In this document: positions 45,136 through 55,264 of the stretch, one piece after another
Layout of the letters: every line of letters starts with the position of its first letter
How positions within the stretch are numbered: position 1 is the stretch's first letter
NCBI RefSeq assembly: GCF_003286085.1
Contig: NW_020825712.1
Span: 23,340-87,339 of the forward strand
DNA: 64,000 nucleotides
DNA from: Drosophila persimilis
Lineage: Eukaryota; Arthropoda; Insecta; Diptera; Drosophilidae
Reading direction: 5' to 3'
Notes under the pieces: generated by a model
The model's input: the letters and a program-made list of their open reading frames with translations, nothing else
Database searches by the model: none
What the model was told of the DNA's origin: nothing
Made by a program: the position numbers and the translations under genes

Positions 45136-45153
45136 TGGCGCCCGAGCAGGGAC
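45136..45153 (+). promoter_or_regulatory. Primer-binding site, lysine-tRNA type, copy 1
   Basis: tggcgcccgagcagggac sits two bases after the LTR. It differs by one base from the primer site complementary to the 3' end of tRNA-Lys3, as used by Osvaldo-like elements and lentiviruses. Copies stand at 48244 and 55265. Confidence 0.85.
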
Positions 45154-45433
45154 CTGAGGGAACGTCAGCGAGGGTTTGTGGAATAAAACCCCACGGCCGC
45201 TAGAGCAAGAACACAAGAGAACAACCCAAAGAAAACCCCGACCTAGCGCAATATCAACGGCAAGAGTTGCGCAACGAGCAGACGAAAGCGCGACACAGCG
45301 ACAGAGAAACGCGAACAGTGCCGTCACCCCGAGAAGAAATTCGAAGCGTCAGCCGCGAAGCTCGACACAGTGCCCTAGTGAAGGAAAAGCGCAAGCCCAG
45401 CGAAACAGCGAACTCAAGTAAACGATCGGAGCG

Positions 45434-46756
45434 ATGGAATCCCACACAGAGGAACAGGCCAGCGGGTATTACCCTGGCGAATTCGTCGCCAACGCAGGGG
45501 TGAGTACCGGCTGGATACACAAACGTCGCCGAGAGGAGCTGGAGTCCTTCGCGGAGGAATTCGGATTCAGCCGCGAGGGGAACGTGGAAGATTTGCGGAG
45601 GAGTTTCGCCGAACTAGTCGCCGGGCCCCTCGAACACGATGCCTGGGTCAGGTTGGCGGAGCTCGAGCGGCAGTACGCCAGATCGCCAGGACGAGCCAGA
45701 TCGCCCCAGCGCGACACCTCAGCATCAACAGAGAAGCGGAAGGCAAAGCCAGCACCTCACCGACATCGATAACCGCCGAAGATCTACCGAAGCCCCCGCC
45801 CCCGGAGCCAATGCCTTCGCCCATGAGAAGGATCTTGTCGACAGCAGGAGGAAATGGCCCCACAGACGGCCACTACTACAGTCACGCCGCGCGGATGGCG
45901 GAACGGATACGAAGTGGGGAATCCAGTTCGACGGGCAGGACGACCCACTGTCGTTCATCGAACTACTGGAAGAGCGTGCCCTCTCGTACGGGGTAGACAT
46001 GAACTACGTGCCGCGAGCCTTAGCAGAGCTCCTCACCGACCGAGCCAACCGTTGGTTCCGCACCAGCCGACTCCAGAGCGCCTCATGAGCCGATTTCCGC
46101 CAGGAATTCCTAGCCTTTTTCCTGCCTCCCCGGTACTTCGAGCAATTGGAAGACCAAATCAGGGACCACAAACAAGCGCTGGGCGAACCGTTCAAGGACT
46201 TCGTCATCGAGCTCCGGTTGCTCATGCGCCACGCCGGGTACGACGAAGCCAAAGAACTTAGCCGGATCTATGACAACACCCTCCCGGCGTACCAGCTGTA
46301 CGTGCGAAGACACGAACTGAGAAGTCTGACGCAACTGACAATGTTGGCCACAGAGTTCGAGAGCATCCAGGAACGAAACGTACCAGCGATCCTCATCCCC
46401 GGCCAACGGCACAACAAAATGAAAGCGGGACGAATCGGGCCCAATACCGAAAGCCCCACTGGAACACCTCGGAATTCGCAAGGAAGCCGCACAAAGCCGG
46501 CGCTTCAGCACAGGAAGCGGCACATCGAATGATCACCACCCCCATCGCCAACCCGCACGCAGCCTGTCGACGCTGCGGAGAAACGGGACACGTATCTCGC
46601 GACTGCACCAACCCATCGATCCTCTTCTGTTGGGAATACGGCAAGCGCGGAACACGCACCGTGGGCTGTTGCCGCCAGGACCCGTCGAGAAACGACTCGC
46701 GTCCCCTGCTGACACGGGAACAGCCGGGCACGACGCGTCCTCAGAAAACCAACTAA
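45434..46756 (+). pseudogene. Array copy 1 gag
   Basis: ATG 45434 opens MESHTEEQASGYYPGEF, with a helical segment RREELESFAEEFGFSREGN like Gag N-termini of Osvaldo-type elements. The first frame stops at 45772. The core lies in the +1 frame (FDGQDDPLSFIELLEERALSY, LLTDRANRWFR) with an in-frame TGA at 46086-46088. A 26-base deletion near 46396 breaks it again. The nucleocapsid has one proper knuckle CRRCGETGHVSRDC and one degraded CWEYGKRGTRTVGC. The TGA and the first shift are shared by copy 2. Confidence 0.82.
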
Positions 46757-47934
46757 GAAACCCGCTACAAGTACACGACGGCCGGATAGTGGCGAGAGTA
46801 ACCATCGGGGGACGGCGCACGGAAGCCACGGTCGACACCGGAGCGTCCCGAAGTTTCATCAACGCCGACCTCGCCCGCCAACTCGGCCACGTCAACGACC
46901 TGCGGGACGCGTGCGTCCCCATACGCCTAGCCGGCGGCTCGGCACGCGAGATAACTCAGATCTTGCTAGCGCGCGTCAAACTAGACGAGAAAGAGGTACA
47001 GATGCCGCTCTTGGTGCTGCCCAACATGCTAGAGCAAGCCATCATAGGGATGGACTTCCTGTGCGCCATCGAAACCACAATACAATGTGGCACCACACGC
47101 CTCCATCTCCAGGGCTCCCAACGCCCCCTCCCAAACACTCCGATGATCACCGCCAGCCAAGTACACGCCCACGGACCCAAGAACTTGAGACCGCCGCCGC
47201 CAACGAATCCCCCGCCACGACACGAGACACGAGCACAAGGAACAAGGAACACAGAACCCATGGCCACAACGAGGCACACCAGCCCCAGGCCCACTCCGAG
47301 AAACCCAAAACCAAGCAAAGCAACGAAGAAAGCGAGCCGGTCTCCCGAGGGCACCGACGCGGTTCCACCAACGATGGGAAAGGAACCCAGGACGCCCCTC
47401 CAGAAGACAACCCGGCCCCAGCAACGACAGCCGCCACGCAGCAGCCAGACGCTCGAGGTACCACCTCCGACCGCCACCCTGGCCCACGAACGTGTCGACA
47501 CCGCCCTCGACGCGAAAACTACCCCCACGACACCGACCGACCCGCTACTCCCGCGTCCTCTCAGGCAGGAACCGGGAGAGGCGATCACCGCCGCACGAGG
47601 CATCAATCGAAACCCCGCCGCACCTGGAGCCGACACACCATCGATCGTCACCGACATCACGGAACGCCTCCCGGGCAACACCTCGTACGGCGCCGGCATG
47701 CGGCCCAGCACCACGCCTGGAGCCATGTCGATGAACCTCACCGCCCAAACTAGCCGTCGGTCAAACGCTACGACCGCAATCGAGACCCGCACGTTCGTAC
47801 ATCACGCTGAGTACAACGTCGCGCAAGCACCCCCCAGGACACACACGAGCACCCCACACCGGAGCGACGCACCCGCCGTCGTCGCCGGCATAAGCGAATA
47901 CACTCGCGAAGTCGAACCACCAAGCGCATTCGAC
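46630..47934 (+). pseudogene. Array copy 1 protease with long Pro/Thr/Arg-rich extension
   Basis: The frame lies -1 relative to gag and overlaps its end; no ATG starts it, so Gag-Pro was probably made by frameshifting. The retropepsin motif VDTGASRSFI is at about 46829-46858 and IIGMDFL follows near 47040. About 290 residues rich in Pro, Thr and Arg come next. At 47935 the frame runs into an LTR fragment, so everything downstream (env, last ORF) is missing from this copy. Confidence 0.82.
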
Positions 47935-48241
47935 CCACTAACAATAAGTCATTCAAACCGCTAAGAAAGATAATAAAGTGTTAAATTTGCAAAGTAAAAA
48001 CACCTCGATTGCGTAAGTTCACCCCAATCAGCCGAGGCACCGACGTCCCCCCCACCCCGAGTCCACACAGTCGTTCCATATACACGACGTTAGCAACGCC
48101 CGCCCGAGCCCCGATCCACCTCTCTACGACCGGCCGCCCTCTGACGCCGCTCTCAAGGTTCCAACGCATTTCTTCAAATTTCTTGTGAACAGACCCCTGG
48201 ACGTGGCTGAGTTTACCTCAGCCTGAAATAGGATCATCACA
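47935..48241 (+). mobile_element. Array: LTR fragment between copies 1 and 2
   Basis: It matches the last 307 bases of LTR 2 (from cccactaacaataag). U3, TATA and the 43-bp repeats are absent. It joins protease-extension sequence of copy 1 to the primer site of copy 2, so it is a deletion junction between an internal region and an LTR. Confidence 0.87.
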
Positions 48242-48243
48242 AG

Positions 48244-48261
48244 TGGCGCCCGAGCAGGGAC
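48244..48261 (+). promoter_or_regulatory. Primer-binding site, lysine-tRNA type, copy 2
   Basis: Identical to the copy at 45136 and two bases after the LTR fragment. It starts internal region 2. Confidence 0.85.
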
Positions 48262-48541
48262 CTGAGGGAACGTCAGCGAGGGTTTGTGGAATAAAACCCC
48301 ACGGCCGCTAGAGCAAGAACACAAGAGAACAACCCAAAGAAAACCCCGACCTAGCGCAATATCAACGGCAAGAGTTGCGCAACGAGCAGACGAAAGCGCG
48401 ACACAGCGACAGAGAAACGCGAACAGTGCCGTCACCCCGAGAAGAAATTCGAAGCGTCAGCCGCGAAGCTCGACACAGTGCCCTAGTGAAGGAAAAGAGC
48501 AAGCCCAGCGAAACAGCGAACTCAAGTAAACGATCGGAGCG

Positions 48542-49889
48542 ATGGAATCCCACACAGAGGAACAGGCCAGCGGGTATTACCCTGGCGAATTCGTCGCCAA
48601 CGCAGGGGTGAGTACCGGCTGGATACACAAACGTCGCCGAGAGGAGCTGGAGTCCTTCGCGGAGGAATTCGGATTCAGCCGCGAGGGGAACGTGGAAGAT
48701 TTGCGGAGGAGTTTCGCCGAACTAGTCGCCGGGCCCCTCGAACACGATGCCTGGGTCAGGTTGGCGGAGCTCGAGCGGCAGTACGCCAGATCGCCAGGAC
48801 GAGCCAGATCGCCCCAGCGCGACACCTCAGCATCAACAGAGAAGCGGAAGGCAAAGCCAGCACCTCACCGACATCGATAACCGCCGAAGATCTACCGAAG
48901 CCCCCGCCCCCGGAGCCAATGCCTTCGCCCATGAGAAGGATCTTGTCGACAGCAGGAGGAAATGGCCCCACAGACGGCCACTACTACAGTCACGCCGCGC
49001 GGATGGCGGAACGGATACGAAGTGGGGAATCCAGTTCGACGGGCAGGACGACCCACTGTCGTTCATCGAACTACTGGAAGAGCGTGCCCTCTCGTACGGG
49101 GTAGACATGAACTACGTGCCGCGAGCCTTGGCAGAGCTCCTCACCGACCGAGCCAACCGTTGGTTCCGCACCAGCCGACTCCAGAGCGCCTCATGAGCCG
49201 ATTTCCGCCAGGAATTCCTAGCCTTTTTCCTGCCTCCCCGGTACTTCGAGCAATTGGAAGACCAAATCAGGGACCACAAACAAGCGCTGGGCGAGCCGTT
49301 CAAGGACTTCGTCATCGAGCTCCGGTTGCTCTTGCGCCACGCCGGGTACGACGAAGCCAAAGAACTTAGCCGGATCTATGACAACACCCTCCCGGCGTAC
49401 CAGCTGTACGTGCGAAGACACGAACTGAGAAGTCTGACGCAACTGACAATGTTGGCCACAGAGTTCGAGAGCATCCAGGAACGAAACGTACCAGCGATCC
49501 TCATCCCCCCTCGACAACCACCCAGGTACACGCGGCCAACGGCACAACAAAATGAAAGCGGGACGAATCGGGCCCAATACCGAAAGCCCCACTGGAACAC
49601 CTCGGAATTCGCAAGGAAGCCGCACAAAGCCGGCGCTTCAGCACAGGAAGCGGCACATCGAATGATCACCACCCCCATCGCCAACCCGCACGCAGCCTGT
49701 CGACGCTGCGGAGAAACGGGACACGTATCTCGCGACTGCACCAACCCATCGATCCTCTTCTGTTGGGAATACGGCAAGCGCGGAACACGCACCGTGGGCT
49801 GTTGCCGCCAGGACCCGTCGGGAAACGACTCGCGTCCCCTGCTGACACGGGAACAGCCGGGCACGACGCGTCCTCAGAAAACCAACTAA
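48542..49889 (+). pseudogene. Array copy 2 gag
   Basis: Same layout as copy 1: ATG 48542, first frame to 48880, then the +1 frame with TGA at 49194-49196. It is then open from 49197 to 49889 without the 26-base deletion, giving the intact 211-codon matrix-end/nucleocapsid part with CRRCGETGHVSRDC. It differs from copy 1 by only a handful of substitutions. Gag coats the RNA and builds the particle; this one could not be made as a single protein. Confidence 0.83.
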
Positions 49890-51478
49890 GAAACCCGCTA
49901 CAAGTACACGACGGCCGGATAGTGGCGAGAGTAACCATCGGGGGACGGCGCACGGAAGCCACGGTCGACACCGGAGCGTCCCGAAGTTTTATCAACGCCG
50001 ACCTCGCCCGCCAACTCGGCCACGTCAACGACCTGCGGGACGCGTGCGTCCCCATACGCCTAGCCGGCGGCTCGGCACGCGAGATAACTCAGATCTTGCT
50101 AGCGCGCGTCAAACTAGACGAGAAAGAGGTACAGATGCCGCTCTTGGTGCTGCCCAACATGCTAGAGCAAGCCATCATAGGGATGGACTTCCTGTGCGCC
50201 ATCGAAACCACAATACAATGTGGCACCACACGCCTCCATCTCCAGGGCTCCCAACGCCCCCTCCCAAACACTCCGATGATCACCGCCAGCCAAGTACACG
50301 CCCACGGACCCAAGAACTTGAGACCGCCGCCGCCAACGAATCCCCCGCCACGACACGAGACACGAGCACAAGGAACAAGGAACACAGAACCCATGGCCAC
50401 AACGAGGCACACCAGCCCCAGGCCCACTCCGAGAAACCCAAAACCAAGCAAAGCAACGAAGAAAGCGAGCCGGTCTCCCGAGGGCACCGACGCGGTTCCA
50501 CCAACGATGGGAAAGGAACCCAGGACGCCCCTCCAGAAGACAACCCGGCCCCAGCAACGACAGCCGCCACGCAGCAGCCAGACGCTCGAGGTACCACCTC
50601 CGACCGCCACCCTGGCCCACGAACGTGTCGACACCGCCCTCGACGCGAAAACTACCCCCACGACACCGACCGACCCGCTACTCCCGCGTCCTCTCAGGCA
50701 GGAACCGGGAGAGGCGATCACCGCCGCACGAGGCATCAATCGAAACCCCGCCGCACCTGGAGCCGACACACCATCGATCGTCACCGACATCACGGAACGC
50801 CTCCCGGGCAACACCTCGTACGGCGCCGGCATGCGGCCCAGCACCACGCCTGGAGCCATGTCGATGAACCTCACCGCCCAAACTAGCCGTCGGTCAAACG
50901 CTACGACCGCAATCGAGACCCGCACGTTCGTACATCACGCTGAGTACAACGTCGCGCAAGCACCCCCCAGGACACACACGAGCACCCCACACCGGAGCGA
51001 CGCACCCGCCGTCGTCGCCGGCATAAGCGAATACACTCGCGAAGTCGAACCACCAAGCGCATTCGACACAACGATCCTCCCCGAGAACCCCGACTACACT
51101 TGCGACCCAGGAATCGACGAACCACCGGAAGACGATTCGGAACGAATCTCCGACCCATGGCCTCCCGACATCGCGCCGAGAATACAGGAATTTCTAGACG
51201 AAGAACTGCCGACACTCGCAGGCCTCCGAGGACCGACGGATCTAACAGAACACACCCGGTCAAGAGAGACAACGTCAGCGAAACACCGACCGGCGGCGCA
51301 ACGCCAACAACAACGCGAGCACAACAAACCCCTCGACCACGAAGTAAACAGGCCCGCTAACGAGGCAAGGGACGAGATGATCGCAAGTCGGCGGCGACCC
51401 CAAAACGCACCCCCGGTGCAACACGGAAGAGAGAAGAAAAGCTTGCTTCGCAAATACGGACCCTGCAGAACGGCTTAA
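49763..51478 (+). CDS. Array copy 2 protease ORF, 571 codons, RT absent
   Basis: Open for the whole length, -1 to gag, with no ATG at the start; the real entry is likely a frameshift in the overlap before 49889. Retropepsin D-T-G is at residues 69-71 and IIGMDFL at 138-144. Residues about 165-450 are Pro/Thr/Arg-rich. Residues about 470-520 hold an acidic part with FLDEELPTLAGLRGPTDLTE, which looks like the usual lead-in to gypsy-type RT. Then RT, RNase H and integrase are missing, and the frame ends with a basic tail (RDEMIASRRRPQ). The same end is seen in copy 3, so the deletion predates the duplication. Confidence 0.78.
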   Translation: MGIRQARNTHRGLLPPGPVGKRLASPADTGTAGHDASSENQLRNPLQVHDGRIVARVTIGGRRTEATVDTGASRSFINADLARQLGHVNDLRDACVPIRLAGGSAREITQILLARVKLDEKEVQMPLLVLPNMLEQAIIGMDFLCAIETTIQCGTTRLHLQGSQRPLPNTPMITASQVHAHGPKNLRPPPPTNPPPRHETRAQGTRNTEPMATTRHTSPRPTPRNPKPSKATKKASRSPEGTDAVPPTMGKEPRTPLQKTTRPQQRQPPRSSQTLEVPPPTATLAHERVDTALDAKTTPTTPTDPLLPRPLRQEPGEAITAARGINRNPAAPGADTPSIVTDITERLPGNTSYGAGMRPSTTPGAMSMNLTAQTSRRSNATTAIETRTFVHHAEYNVAQAPPRTHTSTPHRSDAPAVVAGISEYTREVEPPSAFDTTILPENPDYTCDPGIDEPPEDDSERISDPWPPDIAPRIQEFLDEELPTLAGLRGPTDLTEHTRSRETTSAKHRPAAQRQQQREHNKPLDHEVNRPANEARDEMIASRRRPQNAPPVQHGREKKSLLRKYGPCRTA

Positions 51479-51738
51479 ATAGCCGCAACTCTGGCTCCCT
51501 TCAATCAGTGCACTCTCACCAGAAAAAGGCGAAGCCATCCGAGCCAACAACCCACCGCCGCACGCCCCACGCACGGGTCTTCGTGACTCTCGTCGGGGAA
51601 GAAAGGGGAGGGTTCTTAGCGGTTTGACGTAGAACGACAACCCACAGCCAAAAACTCGCCCAACGCACCCGAATCAACGGCCGCACTGAGACACTCCGTC
51701 CCACCCGAATATCACCCAACGAAGGAAACATCCAAATC
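51479..51738 (+). other. Array copy 2: non-coding gap with internal polypurine copy
   Basis: Between pro and env, with no supported ORF. It contains 51554-51613, a 60-base duplicate of the sequence at the 3' LTR border (54301-54360, one mismatch) including the polypurine tract ggggaagaaaggggaggg at 51595-51612. It could be a second plus-strand primer or the scar of the event that removed pol. Confidence 0.8.
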
Positions 51739-53540
51739 ATGAACACCCTACTGACATTCCTCGCCCTCACGGCCTCCGCCCAAGCGTCAGTCAAGCTGAA
51801 CGACTATTCCACGGCGAGCTATATCCCGATCGTCGACGACGACGTCGTCATCTGGGCAGGCCCGGATACTTGAGCCACACCACGAACGTTACATCCTACG
51901 AAGAATACGCCGATCGGACCCAGCAAACCATCGAGGAACTCAAGGTGAACAGGATGGCCCAGGTGATACGCGCCGACCTGGAACGCATCAGGGACCTGGT
52001 CGCCACCCTACGGATCCACCACCGGGAAACGCGAAGCATTAACATACTCGGTACCGCGCTGAAAGTAGTAGCTGGGACTCCCGACTTCGACGACTGGGAG
52101 CAGATGAAATTCAAGCAGCCAACTGGCCGACGCCAACAACAGGCAGATCGAGATCAACTCAAAGATCCAGACCCGACTAAACGAAATGACCGGGCTAATG
52201 AACCACATCGCAAAATCGAGCGATGCAGAGGACAGCCTGCTGGCAGAGGGTATCGTAGCGAAAAACCGAATCGTCATCACCGACTTAGAGAACCTCATCC
52301 TGGGACTGACGCTAGCCAAGATCAAGATGGTGAGCCCAACCCTCCTCGCCGGCACCGACATCCGAGAGCAGCACTTCGCTAACATAAGCCTGGTGGAACT
52401 CCTGGAAGTCTCCAACGTCACTGCTTTCCAAGACGCCGACCTCCTGCGGTTCCTAATAAGGTTCCCCCAACCCAAACTCATCTGCAAGAAACTGCTCATA
52501 TGCCCGGTCCAACGAGAGAACAAAATCTTGGACTTCAGCGACGGAGAAGTAGTAGCCGAATGCGAAAATCGAGTACTCAACATCGGGAGCTGCGAACCCA
52601 GCGTCGCCGCAACGTTTTGCAGGGAGCGACGGGTTACCACCTGCGCGCAACAACTAGTAGCGGGATCCACCGCACGCTGCGCCACGCTACCCGGACATCT
52701 GGACCCGATAACCGTAGTCGACCACGGCACGATCATCATAAACGACGCCAACGTGACCGTCATCGACGACGCGGGGGGGCCACCCACGACATCGCGGGGA
52801 CGTACCTCATCTCGTACTCCAGCCGAGTTGCATTGAACGGCAGCTGGTACTTCAACCACTTGGGCGATTCCAAGAGGAAAGCGGTTGTATCAGCCATGTC
52901 CCGAGTCAACGTGACGGACCACCGCGAGAGGCTCAGCTTACCGTTCCTACGCGAACTAAGCCTGAAGAATCTCGACCACATCGGCGACCTGCGCGACCTA
53001 CTGACGGTGAAGAGTATGTCATCCTACATACTCACAGTCGTCACCGTCATTCCCCTCTGCGTCGTCATCGGAATATTATACCGCCGCCTCGACGCAAGGG
53101 CGCCGAAGCAGAACGCCGACGCAGCACAGAGCACGGAAAACGGCCGACAACCGCCGATCGCGCCGTACCGCGCCCCCCAAGTCACGACGACGTCCGCCAA
53201 ACCGGGGGCCAGACTCTATCAACCGCCCCCCCCCCGACGAAGAAACTCACGAACACCGTCCCCAGACCGCAAACAACGGTCAACGAAGTCTAGGAGACAA
53301 CCCGGCGCCAAATCCAGAAGACAACCCCGGCCACGAACAACGGAAACACGAACCCACGAAGGCATGAAAAGAAAAGAAAACGCACCCGTCAGCGGGAAGG
53401 CCCGAGAACATTGTCGAAGCAACCCGAGGATCCAATTGCACCCCAGAACCGCTGACGAGGACCCCCCTCGAGGTACAACGCTGAAAGAGGAAAGAAACAC
53501 TGCCGATGCGACAAAAGCCATCTCTGCAACATCAGCGTAA
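51739..53540 (+). pseudogene. Array copy 2 env-like glycoprotein, frameshifted
   Basis: ATG 51739 starts a short hydrophobic signal-like segment (NTLLTFLALTASAQA). The first frame stops at 51871 (TGA). The next frame carries a proteolytic-site-like HHRETR followed by a hydrophobic [16 protein letters not shown], then the frame 52186-52836 has a helical stretch and a Cys-rich ectodomain (CKKLLICP, CENRVLNIGSC). The last frame has a single membrane span around 53019-53087 (YILTVVTVIPLCVVIGILY) and a basic, Pro-rich tail. This is the plan of insect errantivirus/gypsy env proteins of the fusion type. At least three frame breaks; not functional as read. Confidence 0.75.
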
Positions 53541-53600
53541 ATCCTCATTAAATAGCGCCACCTCCGACTCTAAGGCCACCAGAAGAGATCAACCAACGCC

Positions 53601-54410
53601 ATGAACGCCGCACCTGAAGACCACGTCGGAACCAGCGAAGTCGTCGACCTCACGGGGAACACCGACTCGGAGCGGTCCGACGTTGACACGGACACGGGAA
53701 GCGAAACGTCGTCCGGCGACAGCACGGACGACGACGAAGAGTACACCACGGACTCGGAAGAAGAGACCCCCGAGACCAGGAGATACGACCCCCCGCCGCC
53801 ATACTCCCGGCACTGCCCGCCGGGCAGCATCACTCTGCGAGGAGGGCCATCAGAACTGCCCTCGTACCAACAGTCGCAAAGAGGCACCCCACCACGCGCT
53901 CCGCGGACCCCGACCCCCTCGTACTCCCCCATGGGATGGAGATTCGACGACTATTCCGTGCCCAACGACGCCGCCCCCGATTTCCACGAGGGCATCCGTT
54001 CCGACGAAGACGCCAGCCGCCTCGCAACCGCTACTCCTGACGAAGAACCGGGCGCCGGCGAACCAATGGAAACCGGCGACGGCGCAGAGACAACACTGCG
54101 GCGCACCCCGACGCCCGGAACACCCGAGCCACTCACTGCCGAGGACGCCACGTGCTGGACGGTGGCCCCACCAGATTGGGTAACCAACACCGTCAACCGG
54201 GCCCTACCGACATCGTTGGTCCAGGAAGTACGGCGACGACTGGAGCCGCAAGGTCGAACCCTGTTCGACAGCTGGTGGTTCGAGCAACGGTACCGGACAC
54301 ACCGCCGCGCGCCCCACGCACGGGTCTTCGTGACTCTCGTCGGGGAAGAAAGGGGAGGGTGTAACGAACCCAAAAGGGTTCGCTACAACGCCTCTCCCAA
54401 CACCCAATAA
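53601..54410 (+). CDS. Array copy 2 extra acidic ORF with PPPY motif, 269 codons
   Basis: ATG 53601 opens MNAAPEDHVGTSEVVDL and stays open to 54410, overlapping the 3' LTR by about 50 bases. Residues 21-58 are strongly acidic (Asp/Glu/Ser/Thr). Residues 64-68 read PPPPY, the WW-domain-binding type of late-budding motif, and PSY follows near 88. The C-terminal half has WWFEQRYR. It has no signal peptide or membrane span. I do not recognise a family. It lies after env, where no standard gypsy gene belongs. Copy 3 has the same ORF with frame breaks. Confidence 0.65.
   Translation: MNAAPEDHVGTSEVVDLTGNTDSERSDVDTDTGSETSSGDSTDDDEEYTTDSEEETPETRRYDPPPPYSRHCPPGSITLRGGPSELPSYQQSQRGTPPRAPRTPTPSYSPMGWRFDDYSVPNDAAPDFHEGIRSDEDASRLATATPDEEPGAGEPMETGDGAETTLRRTPTPGTPEPLTAEDATCWTVAPPDWVTNTVNRALPTSLVQEVRRRLEPQGRTLFDSWWFEQRYRTHRRAPHARVFVTLVGEERGGCNEPKRVRYNASPNTQ
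54342..54359 (+). promoter_or_regulatory. 3' polypurine tract, array copy 2
   Basis: ggggaagaaaggggaggg directly precedes the LTR start TGTAACG. It is the plus-strand primer for reverse transcription. The same tract is at 51595-51612, and near 61053-61070 with one G fewer. Confidence 0.88.
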
Positions 54411-54725
54411 AGATCCGGCCACCCCCCCCCCTCCACACATAACCACCGATTGACTGGCGCCGTCTTCGTAACGCTGACCCAACACCAGGTCACGCTGACT
54501 TCCACCACTCCAACCCAAGCAACCGGCCAGGCGCAGTCTTCCGGGTTCATCGGCTACAAAACGATGACACCGCGGAAGCCCACGACGAGCCCCCAACGGC
54601 AAACCCGCCAGCTCGCCAAAACCACGAAGAGGCAGAACTGGGTCAACCCGCGACCGCCAGAACAGCGAAGTGCACCCCGACACGGAAGTGCACTTTCGAA
54701 CCCGCTGACACAGCGCCCATCGGCG

Positions 54726-54733
54726 TATAAATA
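54726..54733 (+). promoter_or_regulatory. LTR TATA box
   Basis: tataaata within cggcgtataaatagacgccg, itself an inverted repeat (cggcgt/acgccg). It is intact in LTR 1 (44743) and reduced by one base in LTR 3 (tataatag near 61439). Confidence 0.75.
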
Positions 54734-54757
54734 GACGCCGACTGGAAACCAGAAGAC

Positions 54758-54929
54758 AACTTACGCAGAGATCCGGCTCACGGTACGATCGTTGTACCGA
54801 AACTTACGCAGAGATCAGGCTCGCAGTACGATCGTTATACCAAAACTTACGCAGAGATCCGGCTCACAGTACGGTCGTCGTACCAAAACTTACGCAGAGA
54901 CCCAGCCCGGTGTACAGACGCGGTACCCG
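54758..54929 (+). repeat. Four 43-bp tandem repeats downstream of the LTR TATA box
   Basis: Each unit begins aacttacgcagaga and contains a near-palindrome such as ggtacgatcgttgtacc, agtacgatcgttatacc, agtacggtcgtcgtacc or tgtacagacgcggtacc. The spacing is exactly 43 in all three steps. LTR 1 and LTR 3 have three units. The position suggests regulatory protein binding or RNA hairpins in R/U5. Confidence 0.88.
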
Positions 54930-55264
54930 GAACCCACCAGAAGACATCGCCGCCCCACTAACAATAAGTCATTCAAACCGCTAAGAAAGATAATAAAGTG
55001 TTAAATTTGCAAAGTAAAAACACCTCGATTGCGTAAGTTCACCCCAATCAGCCGAGGCACCGACGTCCCCCCCCACCCCGAGTCCACACAGTCGTTCCAT
55101 ATACACGACGTTAGCAACGCCCGCCCGAGCCCCGATCCACCTCTCTACGACCGGCCGCCCTCTGACGCCGCTCTCAAGGTTCCAACGCATTTCTTCAAAT
55201 TTCTTGTGAACAGACCCCTGGACGTGGCTGAGTTTACCTCAGCCTGAAATAGGATCATCACAAG

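Larger units (their letters stand above)
54360..55262 (+). mobile_element. Array: LTR 2, complete (903 bp)
   Basis: It starts TGTAACGAACCC and ends ATCATCACA, with PPT before and primer site after. AATAAA is near 54408 and the TATA box tataaata at 54726-54733. Four 43-bp repeats start at 54758, 54801, 54844 and 54887. The terminal part (54956-55262) equals the fragment at 47935. It serves as 3' LTR of copy 2 and 5' LTR of copy 3, as in LTR-recombination arrays. Confidence 0.9.

Noticed and set aside
45176..45503. Two short frames upstream of array gag as leader ORFs
   Set aside because: They lie in the GC-rich leader, overlap one another and show no motif. The gag ATG at 45434 is supported by conserved Gag sequence instead.
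47029..47792. Long minus-strand frames (up to 278 codons) opposite the protease extension, repeated at 50089 and 56845
   Set aside because: They are antisense shadows of a GC-rich, proline- and arginine-rich coding strand where stop codons are rare. No family motif, and they follow the plus-strand changes passively.
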